A stretch of DNA of 64,000 bases. Origin: Galbibacter pacificus (GTDB lineage Bacteria > Bacteroidota > Bacteroidia > Flavobacteriales > Flavobacteriaceae). Of the stretch, positions 17,087-26,278 are shown in pieces. Position numbers and translations under genes: made by a program. Position 1 is the first letter of the stretch. Each line of letters opens with the position of its first letter. The notes under the pieces were generated by a model. The model had not been told where the DNA came from and searched no databases. It worked only from the letters and a program-made list of their open reading frames with translations. The stretch is taken from the NCBI RefSeq assembly GCF_029603155.1, contig NZ_JAPMUA010000006.1, positions 212,509 through 276,508 of the forward strand. The letters run 5' to 3'.

Positions 17087-18748
17087 TTAAAATTTATATT
17101 CTGAAAGCGATTTCGGGAATTTTTCGGGATTTGCGGCCAAATGGTACCTCGGGTCGTCTATGGCATCTATAATTACCTCCCTGAACTTAGGTGATGACTT
17201 ATACAATAAAGCTTTACAATCTTCACTTAAGTGTTTTAGTTTTATCTTTTTCCCTGCGGCCTCGTATTTTTCAACTACATTAAAAATTGCTTCTATGGCC
17301 GAATGGTCACTAACCCTCGATTCAACAAAATCAACTTCAACCTGTTCAGGGTCATTTTTCACATCAAACTTATCGTTAAAAGTCGCTATAGAACCAAAAA
17401 ACAAAGGCCCCCAAATCTCGTATACCTTGGTACCGTCTTCTTTAAAACGTTTCCGGGCCCTGATTTTTTTGGCGTTTTCCCAAGCAAAAACAAGTGCCGA
17501 AATTATAACGCCCACAAAAACGGCAATGGCCAAATCGTAAATAACGGTAACCGCAGAAACCGTTACCAGTACAAAAGCGTCTGCTTTTGGTATTTTTCTA
17601 ATAATCCTGAAACTGGACCATGCAAAAGTTTCAATTACCATCATAATCATTACCCCTACCAATGCTGCAATTGGAACTTGTTCTATGTATTTATCTGTAA
17701 ACAAAATAAAAGTCAATAGTGTTACGGCCATCATAATTCCAGATAAACGGCCACGGCCTCCCGCATTTATGTTAATTACTGTTTGGCCTATCATTCCACA
17801 ACCGCCAGTACCTCCAAAAAGCCCGCTTAGCATGTTTCCTGCACCCTGTGCCATACATTCCCGGTTGCCATTGCCACGTGTCTCGGTTAATTCATCAACC
17901 AGATTCATGGTCATAAGAGATTCTATCAAACCTACACAAGCGGCCAAAAAGGCGTATGGCAAAATAAAGCCAAGCGTGTCCATGTTAAAAGGTAGGTTTT
18001 GCCACAATTCCATGTTTGGGGTTGGCAATTCGCCCTTAAGGCCCGTCCCGCCACCTTCAACAATATAAGAGCCTACTGTACTTACCTCTATTCCGCCAAA
18101 GATTACAATAGCGGTAGTTATTAAAATAGCCGTTAAGGAAGCCGGTACTTTTTTGGTAATTTTTGGTAAGACCCAAATAACGGCCATGGTAAGCAATACA
18201 AGTCCGATCATGGTATATAGTTCCTTACCATCCATGGGGATATTAATATATTTTTTAACACCTTCGGCAGTAACTTCAAGTTTTTTATGCGTGAACATTT
18301 TTACCTGCGCTATAAAAATAACAATGGCAAGGCCATTAACAAACCCCATCATAACCGGGTGCGGTATCAACCTAACAAACCTTCCCAATTTAAATATTCC
18401 TGCAATAATTTGGAATCCCCCCATAAGCACAACCGCTGCCAACAGGTAATAATACCCCATATTGTCTATTGGCGCGTCAAACAGCATTCCTTTTGCGTGC
18501 CCTTCTGAAATCAAGCTTACAAAAATAACGGCAACGGCACCTGCCGCACCCGAAATCAACCCGGGACGACCACCAAAGATGGCGGTAATCAACCCAATTA
18601 TAAAAGCCCCGGACAAAGCCACCAATGGATCTATTTGGGCCACGAACGCAAAGGCCACAACTTCGGGAATCATTGCCAAAGACACCGTTATACCAGCTAA
18701 TACATCATCTTTTGCATTCGGGACTATTTTTCTAATAAACTCAGTCAT
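17087..18748 (-). CDS. SulP-family inorganic anion transporter with STAS domain
   Basis: An inner-membrane transporter of 553 residues. About 11-14 hydrophobic segments fill residues 15-425, starting with DVLAGITVSLAMIPEVVAFA (SulP signature region) and GGRPGLISGAAGAVAV. A cytosolic STAS domain follows (about 440-540), with VEVDFVESRVSDHSAIEAI. Members move sulfate, bicarbonate or dicarboxylates, usually with Na+ or H+; the substrate cannot be fixed from sequence. It is convergent with the response-regulator gene, with about 43 nt between the two stops. Confidence 0.93.
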   Translation of the reverse strand: MTEFIRKIVPNAKDDVLAGITVSLAMIPEVVAFAFVAQIDPLVALSGAFIIGLITAIFGGRPGLISGAAGAVAVIFVSLISEGHAKGMLFDAPIDNMGYYYLLAAVVLMGGFQIIAGIFKLGRFVRLIPHPVMMGFVNGLAIVIFIAQVKMFTHKKLEVTAEGVKKYINIPMDGKELYTMIGLVLLTMAVIWVLPKITKKVPASLTAILITTAIVIFGGIEVSTVGSYIVEGGGTGLKGELPTPNMELWQNLPFNMDTLGFILPYAFLAACVGLIESLMTMNLVDELTETRGNGNRECMAQGAGNMLSGLFGGTGGCGMIGQTVININAGGRGRLSGIMMAVTLLTFILFTDKYIEQVPIAALVGVMIMMVIETFAWSSFRIIRKIPKADAFVLVTVSAVTVIYDLAIAVFVGVIISALVFAWENAKKIRARKRFKEDGTKVYEIWGPLFFGSIATFNDKFDVKNDPEQVEVDFVESRVSDHSAIEAIFNVVEKYEAAGKKIKLKHLSEDCKALLYKSSPKFREVIIDAIDDPRYHLAANPEKFPKSLSEYKF

Positions 18749-18888
18749 AATAATTTATTCTTCTCAATAGGGCTCATTTTAATGCCATAAACCTATTTAT
18801 GAGGTAGTTAACAATAAAAGTTTGCAAAACTAACTCAATTTTTCAGTTAGACAAATAGATTGCCCTACTATATTGTTATATTTTTAAT

Positions 18889-18896
18889 TAAGTTTG
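18889..18896 (+). promoter_or_regulatory. -7 promoter box for the M14 peptidase gene
   Basis: TAAGTTTG matches TAnnTTTG exactly, 19 nt before the start codon at 18916. Confidence 0.55.
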
Positions 18897-18915
18897 AAGC
18901 TTAAATTTCCTCCCT

Positions 18916-20655
18916 ATGAAAAAAGCATTGCTTATAACAGTCGCTATTGCAACTTTTGCAAACCTATATGCCCAAAACGATAATTTTACTACCGAATTTG
19001 AAAAATCGGGCGGTGTTGCCACGGCCACTTACAACCAAACAATTGCTTATTATAAAGAACTTGCAAACACCTATTCCAGTATTACCATGATGGAAGAAGG
19101 CCTTACGGATTCTGGTGAGCACTTAACCTTGGTTTTGCTTAACCCCGAGGGCAATTTTGATCTTGAAAAAGTAAGGAAAAACAAAAGAATACTGTTTATA
19201 AACAACGGCATACACCCCGGGGAATCAGATGGGATCGATGCCACCATGATGCTTTACCGGGACATAGCTCAAGGAAAAATTAAAGTTCCCGAACATACCG
19301 TTCTGGCAACCATTCCTATTTATAATATCGGGGGCTCCCTGAACAGAAACAGTACGTCAAGAACCAACCAAAATGGTCCGGTTGCGTATGGGTTTAGGGG
19401 AAATGCACGTAATTACGACCTCAATCGGGACTTTATAAAAAACGATACGAAAAATGCAAAATCTTTTGCTAAAATATACCATTTCCTTCAACCGGATGTT
19501 TTCATAGACAACCACGTTAGTAATGGTGCCGATTATCAATACGTCCTGACGCATTTATTTACCCAGCATGACAAATTAGGTGCAGCAGCCGGGAAATATC
19601 TTTACAATAAGCTCATGCCCGAACTCATTACTTCGCTAAAAGATAAAAAATACGATATAACGCCTTATGTAAATGTTTTTAATCAAGTGCCCGAAAAAGG
19701 TTTTTCTCAATTTTTTGATGCCCCCCGATATTCCACAGGCTATACCACATTATGGAATACCCTGGGGATGATGGTTGAAACCCATATGCTTAAACCATAC
19801 GACCAGCGTGTATATGGTACCTACGAACTTATGAAGAGCATGATAGCCCTTATTGAAAAAGACTATAAAGAAATAAAAAAGGTGCGGGAAGAAAGCAATG
19901 CCTCCTTTCTAAATGCAACGACATATACCGTAGCTTGGGAAGTAGATAAAAGCAAACATTCTACCTTGGATTTTAAAGGTTACGAAGGTGAACATATTAC
20001 AAGTGAAATTACCGGCCTGCCACGATTAAAGTACAACAGGAACAAACCCTTTACAAAAGAAGTTACTTATTACGATTATTTTAAACCCATAAAAAAAGTA
20101 AATATCCCTGATGCTTATTTAATCCCCAAAGCCTGGAACGGCGTTGTAAAAAGGCTACAATTAAATGGCATAACGCTTACAAACATGGCCGAAACAAAAG
20201 AAATACCCGTTGAAGTATACCACATTGCCGATTACGAAACCGGGAAAAAGGCATACGAAGGACATTACCTACATAAAAACACCTCGGTAACCAAAAGTAA
20301 AGAAACTGTTTCAATTCCTGCAAATACTTATTATTTGGTTAAGACCCATCAACCGGGCATACGGTACATCTTGGAAACATTGGAGCCCGAAGCGGTAGAT
20401 TCTTTTTTCAACTGGAACTTTTTTGATAGCATCCTTCAGCAAAAAGAAGGGTTTTCTCCTTATGTTTGGGAAGACAAGGCCCTGGGATTCCTAAAAGCAA
20501 ACCCTGATATTGAAAAAGAATTTCAGGTCAAAAAAGAAAAAGACACAGCTTTTGCCAAAAATTGGTATGCACAATTGGATTGGATACACAAAAAGTCTCC
20601 AAATTATGAGAAAGCACATTTAAGATACCCGGTTTACAGGATTGTTAAGCTATAG
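18916..20655 (+). CDS. secreted M14-family zinc carboxypeptidase
   Basis: A 579-residue exported peptidase. The signal peptide is MKKALLITVAIATFANLYAQ. The zinc site follows the M14 pattern: IHPGESDG gives the first His and Glu (H-x-x-E), and DNHVSNGADYQ gives the second His about 100 residues later. The substrate-binding Asn-Arg is in YDLNRDF, and the catalytic Glu is likely in MMVETHML. The C-terminal 250 residues have no recognised catalytic motif and may be a beta-rich accessory domain. It probably trims peptides in the periplasm or outside. Monocistronic. Confidence 0.9.
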   Translation: MKKALLITVAIATFANLYAQNDNFTTEFEKSGGVATATYNQTIAYYKELANTYSSITMMEEGLTDSGEHLTLVLLNPEGNFDLEKVRKNKRILFINNGIHPGESDGIDATMMLYRDIAQGKIKVPEHTVLATIPIYNIGGSLNRNSTSRTNQNGPVAYGFRGNARNYDLNRDFIKNDTKNAKSFAKIYHFLQPDVFIDNHVSNGADYQYVLTHLFTQHDKLGAAAGKYLYNKLMPELITSLKDKKYDITPYVNVFNQVPEKGFSQFFDAPRYSTGYTTLWNTLGMMVETHMLKPYDQRVYGTYELMKSMIALIEKDYKEIKKVREESNASFLNATTYTVAWEVDKSKHSTLDFKGYEGEHITSEITGLPRLKYNRNKPFTKEVTYYDYFKPIKKVNIPDAYLIPKAWNGVVKRLQLNGITLTNMAETKEIPVEVYHIADYETGKKAYEGHYLHKNTSVTKSKETVSIPANTYYLVKTHQPGIRYILETLEPEAVDSFFNWNFFDSILQQKEGFSPYVWEDKALGFLKANPDIEKEFQVKKEKDTAFAKNWYAQLDWIHKKSPNYEKAHLRYPVYRIVKL

Positions 20656-20677
20656 AAGTTGGAGCTTCATTTTGATT

Positions 20678-21259
20678 TTAGAAAAGGGTTTTTATATTTT
20701 CATATGAATTTTCCATGAGTTTTGGTATATCGGTATCGGGGCGCCATTGGGCTATTTCAATATTTTCCTTGCATTGGGGTACCAGTACCCCTTTATACTT
20801 GCTCTTCATTAAAAACCAGTGGGTTTCCTTAAGCTTATAGGTTCCGTTTCTTTTAAAAACATGGTAGGTTTTGTTTAAAAAGGAGTCTATTTTAAGTTTT
20901 TTCACACCTGTTTCTTCTTCTACTTCGCGTATAGCGGCTTCTTCTATGGTTTCGCCCTTGTCTACTTTTCCTTTTGGAAGATCCCATTTTCCATTTCTGA
21001 AGATAAAAAGGTTTTCATTATCCTGATTTTTAACCAAGCCACCAGCGGCCACAACCAAAGGGATTTTCTTAAGAAATTTTTTCATTAAAACCGTACCGTC
21101 TTCATAATAAATATGAGCATACTTTATTTTGCCTTTATTAAGTTGCTTGATAACGTCATCAATATCAACCGTATCCATAAGAAACAATTTAAAATCTGTT
21201 TCCTTGGATATCTGGTTGGTTAAAATAATGCGATGTTCATTTACAAAAACTTCATACAT
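20678..21259 (-). CDS. Nudix hydrolase
   Basis: A 193-residue protein with a complete Nudix box, G-x5-E-x7-REVEEE-TG, in the segment starting GKVDKGETIEEAAIREVEEE (about residues 113-135), preceded by RNGKWDLPKGK. It hydrolyses a nucleoside diphosphate linked to some group X, using Mg2+; the substrate is unknown. An N-terminal region of about 65 residues precedes the Nudix fold. Starts at 21268 and 21265 are possible, but ATG 21259 (MYEVFVNEH) avoids overlap with pyrE. The start codon lies only 7 bp from the divergent pyrE start. Confidence 0.88.
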   Translation of the reverse strand: MYEVFVNEHRIILTNQISKETDFKLFLMDTVDIDDVIKQLNKGKIKYAHIYYEDGTVLMKKFLKKIPLVVAAGGLVKNQDNENLFIFRNGKWDLPKGKVDKGETIEEAAIREVEEETGVKKLKIDSFLNKTYHVFKRNGTYKLKETHWFLMKSKYKGVLVPQCKENIEIAQWRPDTDIPKLMENSYENIKTLF

Positions 21260-21262
21260 TTG
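21255..21262 (+). promoter_or_regulatory. -7 box abutting the pyrE start codon
   Basis: TACATTTG matches TAnnTTTG and ends 4 nt before the pyrE ATG, inside the start region of the divergent Nudix gene. If used, the pyrE transcript would have almost no leader. No clear -33 TTG was seen at normal spacing. Confidence 0.4.
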
Positions 21263-21266
21263 CATC

Positions 21267-21905
21267 ATGGTTTTAGATAAAGATACCGCTAAAAAGACAG
21301 CAGAACTTTTATTGCAAATTAATGCAATAAAGTTGAATCCAAAAAATCCTTTTACATGGGCTTCCGGATGGAAATCTCCCATTTACTGCGACAATAGAAT
21401 TGTTTTATCGTTTCCACCAATCAGGAACTACATCCGTGAGCATATGGCCAAACAGCTTGAGGAACTCTACGGCAAACCAGATGTTATTGCTGGGGTGGCC
21501 ACAGGAGCCATTGGAATTGGCATGCTCGTTGCCGAGGTGTTAAATCTCCCTTTTGTGTACGTAAGGCCAGAGCCAAAAAAACACGGGAGGGGAAACCAAA
21601 TTGAAGGTTTTCTTGACGGCGGACAAAGCGTGGTAGTTGTAGAAGATTTGATAAGTACCGGAAAAAGTAGTTTGAATGCCGTACAGGCGCTAAAAGACGA
21701 AGGTGCCGTGGTTAAGGGTATGATTGCCATATTTTCATATGGTTTTGACGTGGCCAGCAAAAACTTCGAAAACAACAATGTAACATTATATACGTTAAGC
21801 AACTACGAGCATTTATTGCAACAAGCGGTAGATACAAACTATATTAACGAAAAAGAATTAAAAACCCTTCAGGACTGGAGGGAAGACCCGGGCAACTGGA
21901 AATAA
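21267..21905 (+). CDS. pyrE: orotate phosphoribosyltransferase
   Basis: Makes orotidine 5'-monophosphate from orotate and PRPP (pyrimidine synthesis, cytosol). The 212 residues contain FTWASGWKSPIYCDNR (substrate loop), KHGRGNQIEG (flexible catalytic loop), and the PRPP-binding motif VVVVEDLISTGKSS. The frame runs open to 21129, but the conserved start MVLDKDTAKKTAELLL fixes ATG 21267. A 15-nt gap leads into the SRPBCC gene. Its 5' end faces the Nudix gene at 7 bp. Confidence 0.96.
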   Translation: MVLDKDTAKKTAELLLQINAIKLNPKNPFTWASGWKSPIYCDNRIVLSFPPIRNYIREHMAKQLEELYGKPDVIAGVATGAIGIGMLVAEVLNLPFVYVRPEPKKHGRGNQIEGFLDGGQSVVVVEDLISTGKSSLNAVQALKDEGAVVKGMIAIFSYGFDVASKNFENNNVTLYTLSNYEHLLQQAVDTNYINEKELKTLQDWREDPGNWK

Positions 21906-21920
21906 CAACATTGATTTAAA

Positions 21921-22313
21921 ATGAAGCTAGAGACACAAAAAAAGATTGTAAATAAATCGGCAGCGGAATTGTTTGATTTTTTGGCCGACGTAAAAAATTT
22001 TGAAAAGCTAATGCCCGAAAACATTAGCAAGTTTGAAGTTTTAGAGGAAGACAAATTTCTTTTTGCACTAAAAGGGATGCCCGAAATTGTTTTAAAAATG
22101 AAGGAAAAACAACCGCACAGCAAATTGGTTTTAGGAGCTGCAAGCGATAAACTTCCCTTTACGCTCACGGCAAACATCAATAGTATTGAAGCAAACAAAA
22201 GTGAGGCGAATCTGGTTTTTGAAGGCGAATTTAACGCCATGATGGGCATGATGATTAAAGGCCCCATAACCAGTTTTATAAATACCCTTACGGATAATAT
22301 GGCTAACGTGTGA
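21921..22313 (+). CDS. SRPBCC-fold (START/polyketide cyclase-like) protein
   Basis: A 130-residue small domain starting MKLETQKKIVNKSAAELFDFL. This resembles the helix-grip SRPBCC entry, in which a V-x-K-S-A-E-x-(V/L)-F-x-F-L pattern is typical. No catalytic residues or export signal are visible. It sits 15 nt after pyrE and before a strong terminator, so it is cotranscribed with pyrE. A hydrophobic-ligand-binding role is usual for the fold, but the actual function is unknown. Confidence 0.8.
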   Translation: MKLETQKKIVNKSAAELFDFLADVKNFEKLMPENISKFEVLEEDKFLFALKGMPEIVLKMKEKQPHSKLVLGAASDKLPFTLTANINSIEANKSEANLVFEGEFNAMMGMMIKGPITSFINTLTDNMANV

Positions 22314-22340
22314 TTTTTTAGATTAACAAAAACTATATAA

Positions 22341-22378
22341 AAAAGGTCCGATATTATTTTATGCGGACCTTTTTTTTT
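22341..22378 (+). terminator. terminator of the pyrE operon
   Basis: AAAGGTCCG (22342-22350) pairs with CGGACCTTT (22364-22372), followed by a T-run, between the SRPBCC gene and the convergent DUF389 gene. The upstream A-run makes it usable from both strands. Confidence 0.88.
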
Positions 22379-22394
22379 ATTGAAAAATATACTA

Positions 22395-23873
22395 TCAATT
22401 AAGTTGCTTAACCTCCACTTTCTGGTTGTTCATGCGCACTTTAAGCCATTCGGTCAACTTTTTAAATTCGGTTTCTTTTTTCGTTTTAGAAATTTTATCG
22501 CCCCAACGGATAATGAAAATGGGAATGGTGTCGGTTTTTTTAAAATCTGTTTTTAATTCGTTTCCAAAACCTAGTTCAACTACATCATTATAGTTAATTT
22601 TCACTTCTTTGCTTATGGCCTCAAAGGGAATTTCGTTGTAAGTAAATTTGTTTAAACGCTCTACCTCCTGCTCCAAGACCTTAATCTGCTCGTCTTTAGT
22701 AGCAATCTCCTGCTTTTTAGATTCGTACAGCTCACTTACATATTTGTATTTTTCTTCAGAGTCGTTCTGTTCGCCTCCCATTATAATCAAGTTTGCATCT
22801 TTAAGTTGTGGGTACGATTTCATTTGGGTTTTCCATGTTTCCACAATATTATCGGGTATGGTCTCGTCTCCCATAAAAACCAATTCGATATTAGGTTCAC
22901 TCCCTTTGTTATAATCTATTGAAGTGTACTTATCCAGCAAAAAACCTCCCCCGGCAAACTGGTATGTTTTTATTTTTTCGTTAATAAAAGCATTGGCCTG
23001 ATTTTTAAAATTGGACTCCTGCAATACATCATAAAAAGTCATTCCTGCCGGAATCATTACCAAAATGGCAAATAAAGAAGCCAATTGCGCAATACGTTTT
23101 CTCTTTTTGGAATTTGCATATTTAACCATTGGAAACCGTAATATCTTCAATACCAAAAAAGTTGCCAATGCAATAAAAATAGTATTGATTATAAAAAGGT
23201 ACATGGCCCCAAAGAAAAAGTCCCAATTCCATTTAGCCAACCCAAATCCAGCCGTACATAAAGGCGGCATCAAGGCCGTTGCAATGGCCACCCCAAAAAT
23301 AACACTGGCTATGGTCCCTTTTTTGGCCCTTGCAATTACCAAGGCCATTCCACCAAAAAAGGCAATCAATACATCCCGAATATCAGGTGCTGTACGTGCC
23401 AATAACTCTGAAGATTCATCTCTTAACGGAAATAGTTTAAAAAACAAAAACGCTGTTAGAATACTTAAAATAACCATCACGGCAAAGTTTTTAAGAGACC
23501 TCCTAAGCGTATCAATATCGTTTATTGCCAAAGACATCCCAATTCCCAGAATCGGGCCCATTAGCGGAGATATTAACATGGCACCAATAACCACGGCCGT
23601 AGAATTGGCATTCAAGCCTACCGAAGCAATAAATATAGAGCAAATTAAAATCCAGGAAGTATGCCCCTTAAAAGGAATGTCGTTAATAATGCTCTCTTTG
23701 GTAGCTTCTTGGTCGGTATTGTCCCTTATATCCAGAAGATCGCCAAAAAATGTTTTAAGGCTCCCCAAGAAACCCGAGAAATCTTTTTTCATTTTCTCTT
23801 CACTAGCATTCTCTGTGTTGTCGGTGGGGGTAATGTTGTCTTGGCCTAAACCATTTTTTTTGTTTTCTTCCAT
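22395..23873 (-). CDS. DUF389 family membrane protein
   Basis: A 492-residue integral membrane protein of the DUF389/TIGR00341 group. A soluble, charged N-terminus of about 75 residues is followed by a membrane region of roughly six to seven helices (about 75-285) containing the hallmark NANSTAVVIGAMLISPLMGPILGIG and GVAIATALMPPLCTAGFGLAKW (quoted in part). A C-terminal cytosolic or periplasmic domain of about 200 residues includes a predicted coiled coil around KKQEIATKDEQIKVLEQE. Function is not established. It is 11 nt upstream of manC. Confidence 0.85.
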   Translation of the reverse strand: MEENKKNGLGQDNITPTDNTENASEEKMKKDFSGFLGSLKTFFGDLLDIRDNTDQEATKESIINDIPFKGHTSWILICSIFIASVGLNANSTAVVIGAMLISPLMGPILGIGMSLAINDIDTLRRSLKNFAVMVILSILTAFLFFKLFPLRDESSELLARTAPDIRDVLIAFFGGMALVIARAKKGTIASVIFGVAIATALMPPLCTAGFGLAKWNWDFFFGAMYLFIINTIFIALATFLVLKILRFPMVKYANSKKRKRIAQLASLFAILVMIPAGMTFYDVLQESNFKNQANAFINEKIKTYQFAGGGFLLDKYTSIDYNKGSEPNIELVFMGDETIPDNIVETWKTQMKSYPQLKDANLIIMGGEQNDSEEKYKYVSELYESKKQEIATKDEQIKVLEQEVERLNKFTYNEIPFEAISKEVKINYNDVVELGFGNELKTDFKKTDTIPIFIIRWGDKISKTKKETEFKKLTEWLKVRMNNQKVEVKQLN

Positions 23874-23884
23874 AGGTTTTGGTA

Positions 23885-24958
23885 TTATGTGTCGCTATAT
23901 TTTTCTTTCATTTTTTTTAAAAGGTCCTTCACTTCTTGTTCCTTTTTTTTGGGATAAATTAAAAGTTTATCTTTTTCGTCTATAATTATATAATCTTTAA
24001 GGTCGCCTATTACAACTGTTTTATTTTTTGATGTATGCACTATATTTCCTTTTGAATTCTCCAACAGTGCTTTGGCATTTACCACAACGTTTTCATTGTC
24101 GTCTTTAGGAAGTTCGTCGTACAAAGAGCCCCAAGTCCCCAGATCGTTCCAATCGAAGCTTGCAGGCAATACATATATATTTTTGGACGGCTCCATTACC
24201 GCATAATCTATAGAAATATTTTCGGCTTCTGGATATTTGGCATTGATAAATGCTTGTTCTTTTTGAGTATTCATTACCGAAAAACCGTTTATAAATTGAT
24301 TAAACATGGTTGGTTGGTGTTTCTCGAAAGCTTCTAAAATACTTTTCGCGCTCCAAATAAAAATCCCGGCATTCCATAAAAAGTTACCTTGTTCCAGAAA
24401 AACCTTTGCAGTTTCGTAATCGGGCTTTTCTCTAAATTGTTCTACTTTTTTAACAGTATCGGTTTCGTTTTTTTTATGTTGAATATAGCCATAGCCTGTA
24501 TTGGGAAAAGTTGGTTTTATACCAAGCGTCATCAATACATCGTTGGTTTTACATGTTTCAAAACAAGTTTTAAGGTCTTTGGCAAATGCTTCTTCATCTT
24601 CTATCCAATGATCGCTTGGTGCGACCACCAATAATGCATCTGGGTTTTTTTTCTTTATTTTTAACGATGCATATAAAATACAGGGGGCCGTATTCCGCAT
24701 AACCGGTTCCAAAACCAATTGTTCCTTTTTTATTTTTGGCAATTGCTCCATCACCAAATTGCCATATTCTTCATTGGTAAGAATGTAGATATTTTCGGCA
24801 GGAATCGACCTGTTTAGTCTATTGAATGTTTTTTGTATAAGGGTCTCTCCAGTTCCCAAAATATCATGAAACTGCTTTGGCAATGCAGCTGTGCTAACAG
24901 GCCAAAAGCGGGAACCTATTCCCCCCGCCATTAATATTGCATATAAATTTTTGTTCAT
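23885..24958 (-). CDS. manC: mannose-1-phosphate guanylyltransferase
   Basis: Makes GDP-mannose from mannose-1-phosphate and GTP, feeding surface polysaccharide or glycan synthesis. The 357-residue protein has the nucleotidyltransferase signature AGGIGSRFWPVS, VAPSDHWI, GYGYIQHKK, FREKPDYETA, LWNAGIFIW and SFDWNDLGTW. It lacks the C-terminal isomerase domain of long bifunctional forms, and a separate manA lies at 57166-58134. The frame allows TTG at 24967, but ATG 24958 (MNKNLYAILMAGG) is preferred; it sits 5 nt after the sprT-like stop. Confidence 0.93.
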   Translation of the reverse strand: MNKNLYAILMAGGIGSRFWPVSTAALPKQFHDILGTGETLIQKTFNRLNRSIPAENIYILTNEEYGNLVMEQLPKIKKEQLVLEPVMRNTAPCILYASLKIKKKNPDALLVVAPSDHWIEDEEAFAKDLKTCFETCKTNDVLMTLGIKPTFPNTGYGYIQHKKNETDTVKKVEQFREKPDYETAKVFLEQGNFLWNAGIFIWSAKSILEAFEKHQPTMFNQFINGFSVMNTQKEQAFINAKYPEAENISIDYAVMEPSKNIYVLPASFDWNDLGTWGSLYDELPKDDNENVVVNAKALLENSKGNIVHTSKNKTVVIGDLKDYIIIDEKDKLLIYPKKKEQEVKDLLKKMKEKYSDT

Positions 24959-24963
24959 TAAAA

Positions 24964-25563
24964 TCAATTAGTGAGTAATTCAACCTCGGCATTTGGCTGA
25001 AACAAGTATATTTTACCAGAGCTCATTTCGATGCATTCATATCGTTTTACCCTTTTATTTCCCTTTTTAAACACTTTTCCGTTATATATTTTAAAAATGC
25101 TTCCCATGGGAAGTTCAAATATATAATTTTTATCGTTTTGCGGATCAAATTCTTTTAGTGCCACAGACAAATGTGCATCGGTATCACTGCTAGCCTTTGG
25201 GTTTTTAAAATGCCTGGCCAATACCGGAAGTAAAGACGACGGAAAAATTTCTGGACGTATAAATGGCAACATTAATTGCTGAAACGTATATTTCCACTCG
25301 TTCCCATGTGGCTTAATATGCCTCCCATATTTGGTAAAGGCCACCAAATGTGCTATTTCGTGCACCAAGGTTATTAAAAAACGATACTTGTTTAGATTGG
25401 CATTTACCGTTATTTGATGACTTCCGTCAGGCAATTTTCTATAATCGCCGTGCCGGGTCACTCTTTCGTTAACAATTTTTAAATGCACATGGTTTTGTTT
25501 TATCAACTGGAAACATGGTTCTGCGGCTCGTTCCGGAAGGTATTTATTTAAAACATTATGCAT
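24964..25563 (-). CDS. SprT-like zinc metalloprotease-fold protein
   Basis: A 199-residue protein with the zinc-binding HEIAH motif at residues 68-72, within the SprT-like layout (Q-x-T-VNAN upstream, and HGNEWKY downstream supplying a third ligand). SprT/Spartan proteins are metalloproteases acting on DNA-protein crosslinks in eukaryotes; the role in bacteria is poorly defined. It forms a minus-strand run with the SDR gene (11 nt upstream) and manC (5 nt downstream). Confidence 0.85.
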   Translation of the reverse strand: MHNVLNKYLPERAAEPCFQLIKQNHVHLKIVNERVTRHGDYRKLPDGSHQITVNANLNKYRFLITLVHEIAHLVAFTKYGRHIKPHGNEWKYTFQQLMLPFIRPEIFPSSLLPVLARHFKNPKASSDTDAHLSVALKEFDPQNDKNYIFELPMGSIFKIYNGKVFKKGNKRVKRYECIEMSSGKIYLFQPNAEVELLTN

Positions 25564-25574
25564 AATAACTCTTT

Positions 25575-26258
25575 TTAAGGAGTACTGTTACTAACCTGTA
25601 ATAGTTTACCGTTGTAAAATTGATGCCCTTTTTGTGAAAAATCGGCTATATAAGCTGCCATTTCCTTAGCGGTTGTAGGTGCATTATACCCCGGAAATGC
25701 CTCTTGCAACATTTCTGTTTGTACCGCCCCCAGTGCCAGTACATTAAAAGAAGGACCTGTTTCTTTGTATTCTTCTGCCAAAAGTTCGGTTAGCGTAATT
25801 ACTGCCCCTTTTGAAGAGCTATATGCCGCCAGGCCGGGAAACTTCATACTGCCCTGTACACCCCCCATGCTACTTATGGTCAACACATGCCCATTTTTGG
25901 GCATAAAAGGCAATACAACCCGTATTAAGGCAGCTACGCCAAAAACGTTTACCTTGTATACATTTTCATAATCTTCGGTTGAAATTTCAGCAAAAGGCTT
26001 GTTTACCAATCTTCCGGCATTATTTATCAGGATATCTACATGTTGCCAATCCTTTTCAATGTATTTTCTTACGCTTTCCAAGTTGCCTTCATTGCAGATA
26101 TCGCAATTAAAAGCTTCAACATTTTTCAGGTTCAGCTGTTTTATGGGGCCGGCATTTCTGGACAAAGCCAATACATGGTGCCCTTGTCCTGCTAAAAGCT
26201 GCACCAGTTCATACCCTATCCCTCTGCTTGTTCCTGTTACAATTATATTTTTTGCCAT
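25575..26258 (-). CDS. short-chain dehydrogenase/reductase
   Basis: A 227-residue Rossmann-fold SDR. The NAD(P)-binding TGTSRGIGYELV is at the N-terminus, NNAG follows near residue 80, and the catalytic Ser-x11-Tyr-x3-Lys appears as SSMGG...YSSSKGA. The short C-terminus suggests a classical SDR; substrate is not predictable. It sits in the run M28-SDR-sprT-manC with short gaps, so it is probably part of one transcript. Confidence 0.92.
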   Translation of the reverse strand: MAKNIIVTGTSRGIGYELVQLLAGQGHHVLALSRNAGPIKQLNLKNVEAFNCDICNEGNLESVRKYIEKDWQHVDILINNAGRLVNKPFAEISTEDYENVYKVNVFGVAALIRVVLPFMPKNGHVLTISSMGGVQGSMKFPGLAAYSSSKGAVITLTELLAEEYKETGPSFNVLALGAVQTEMLQEAFPGYNAPTTAKEMAAYIADFSQKGHQFYNGKLLQVSNSTP

Positions 26259-26278
26259 TCTCTATACCGATTTTTCAA

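Noticed and set aside
23065..23985. 306-residue frame antisense to DUF389 and manC
   Set aside because: It lies opposite two well-supported genes, has low-complexity composition, and matches no family.
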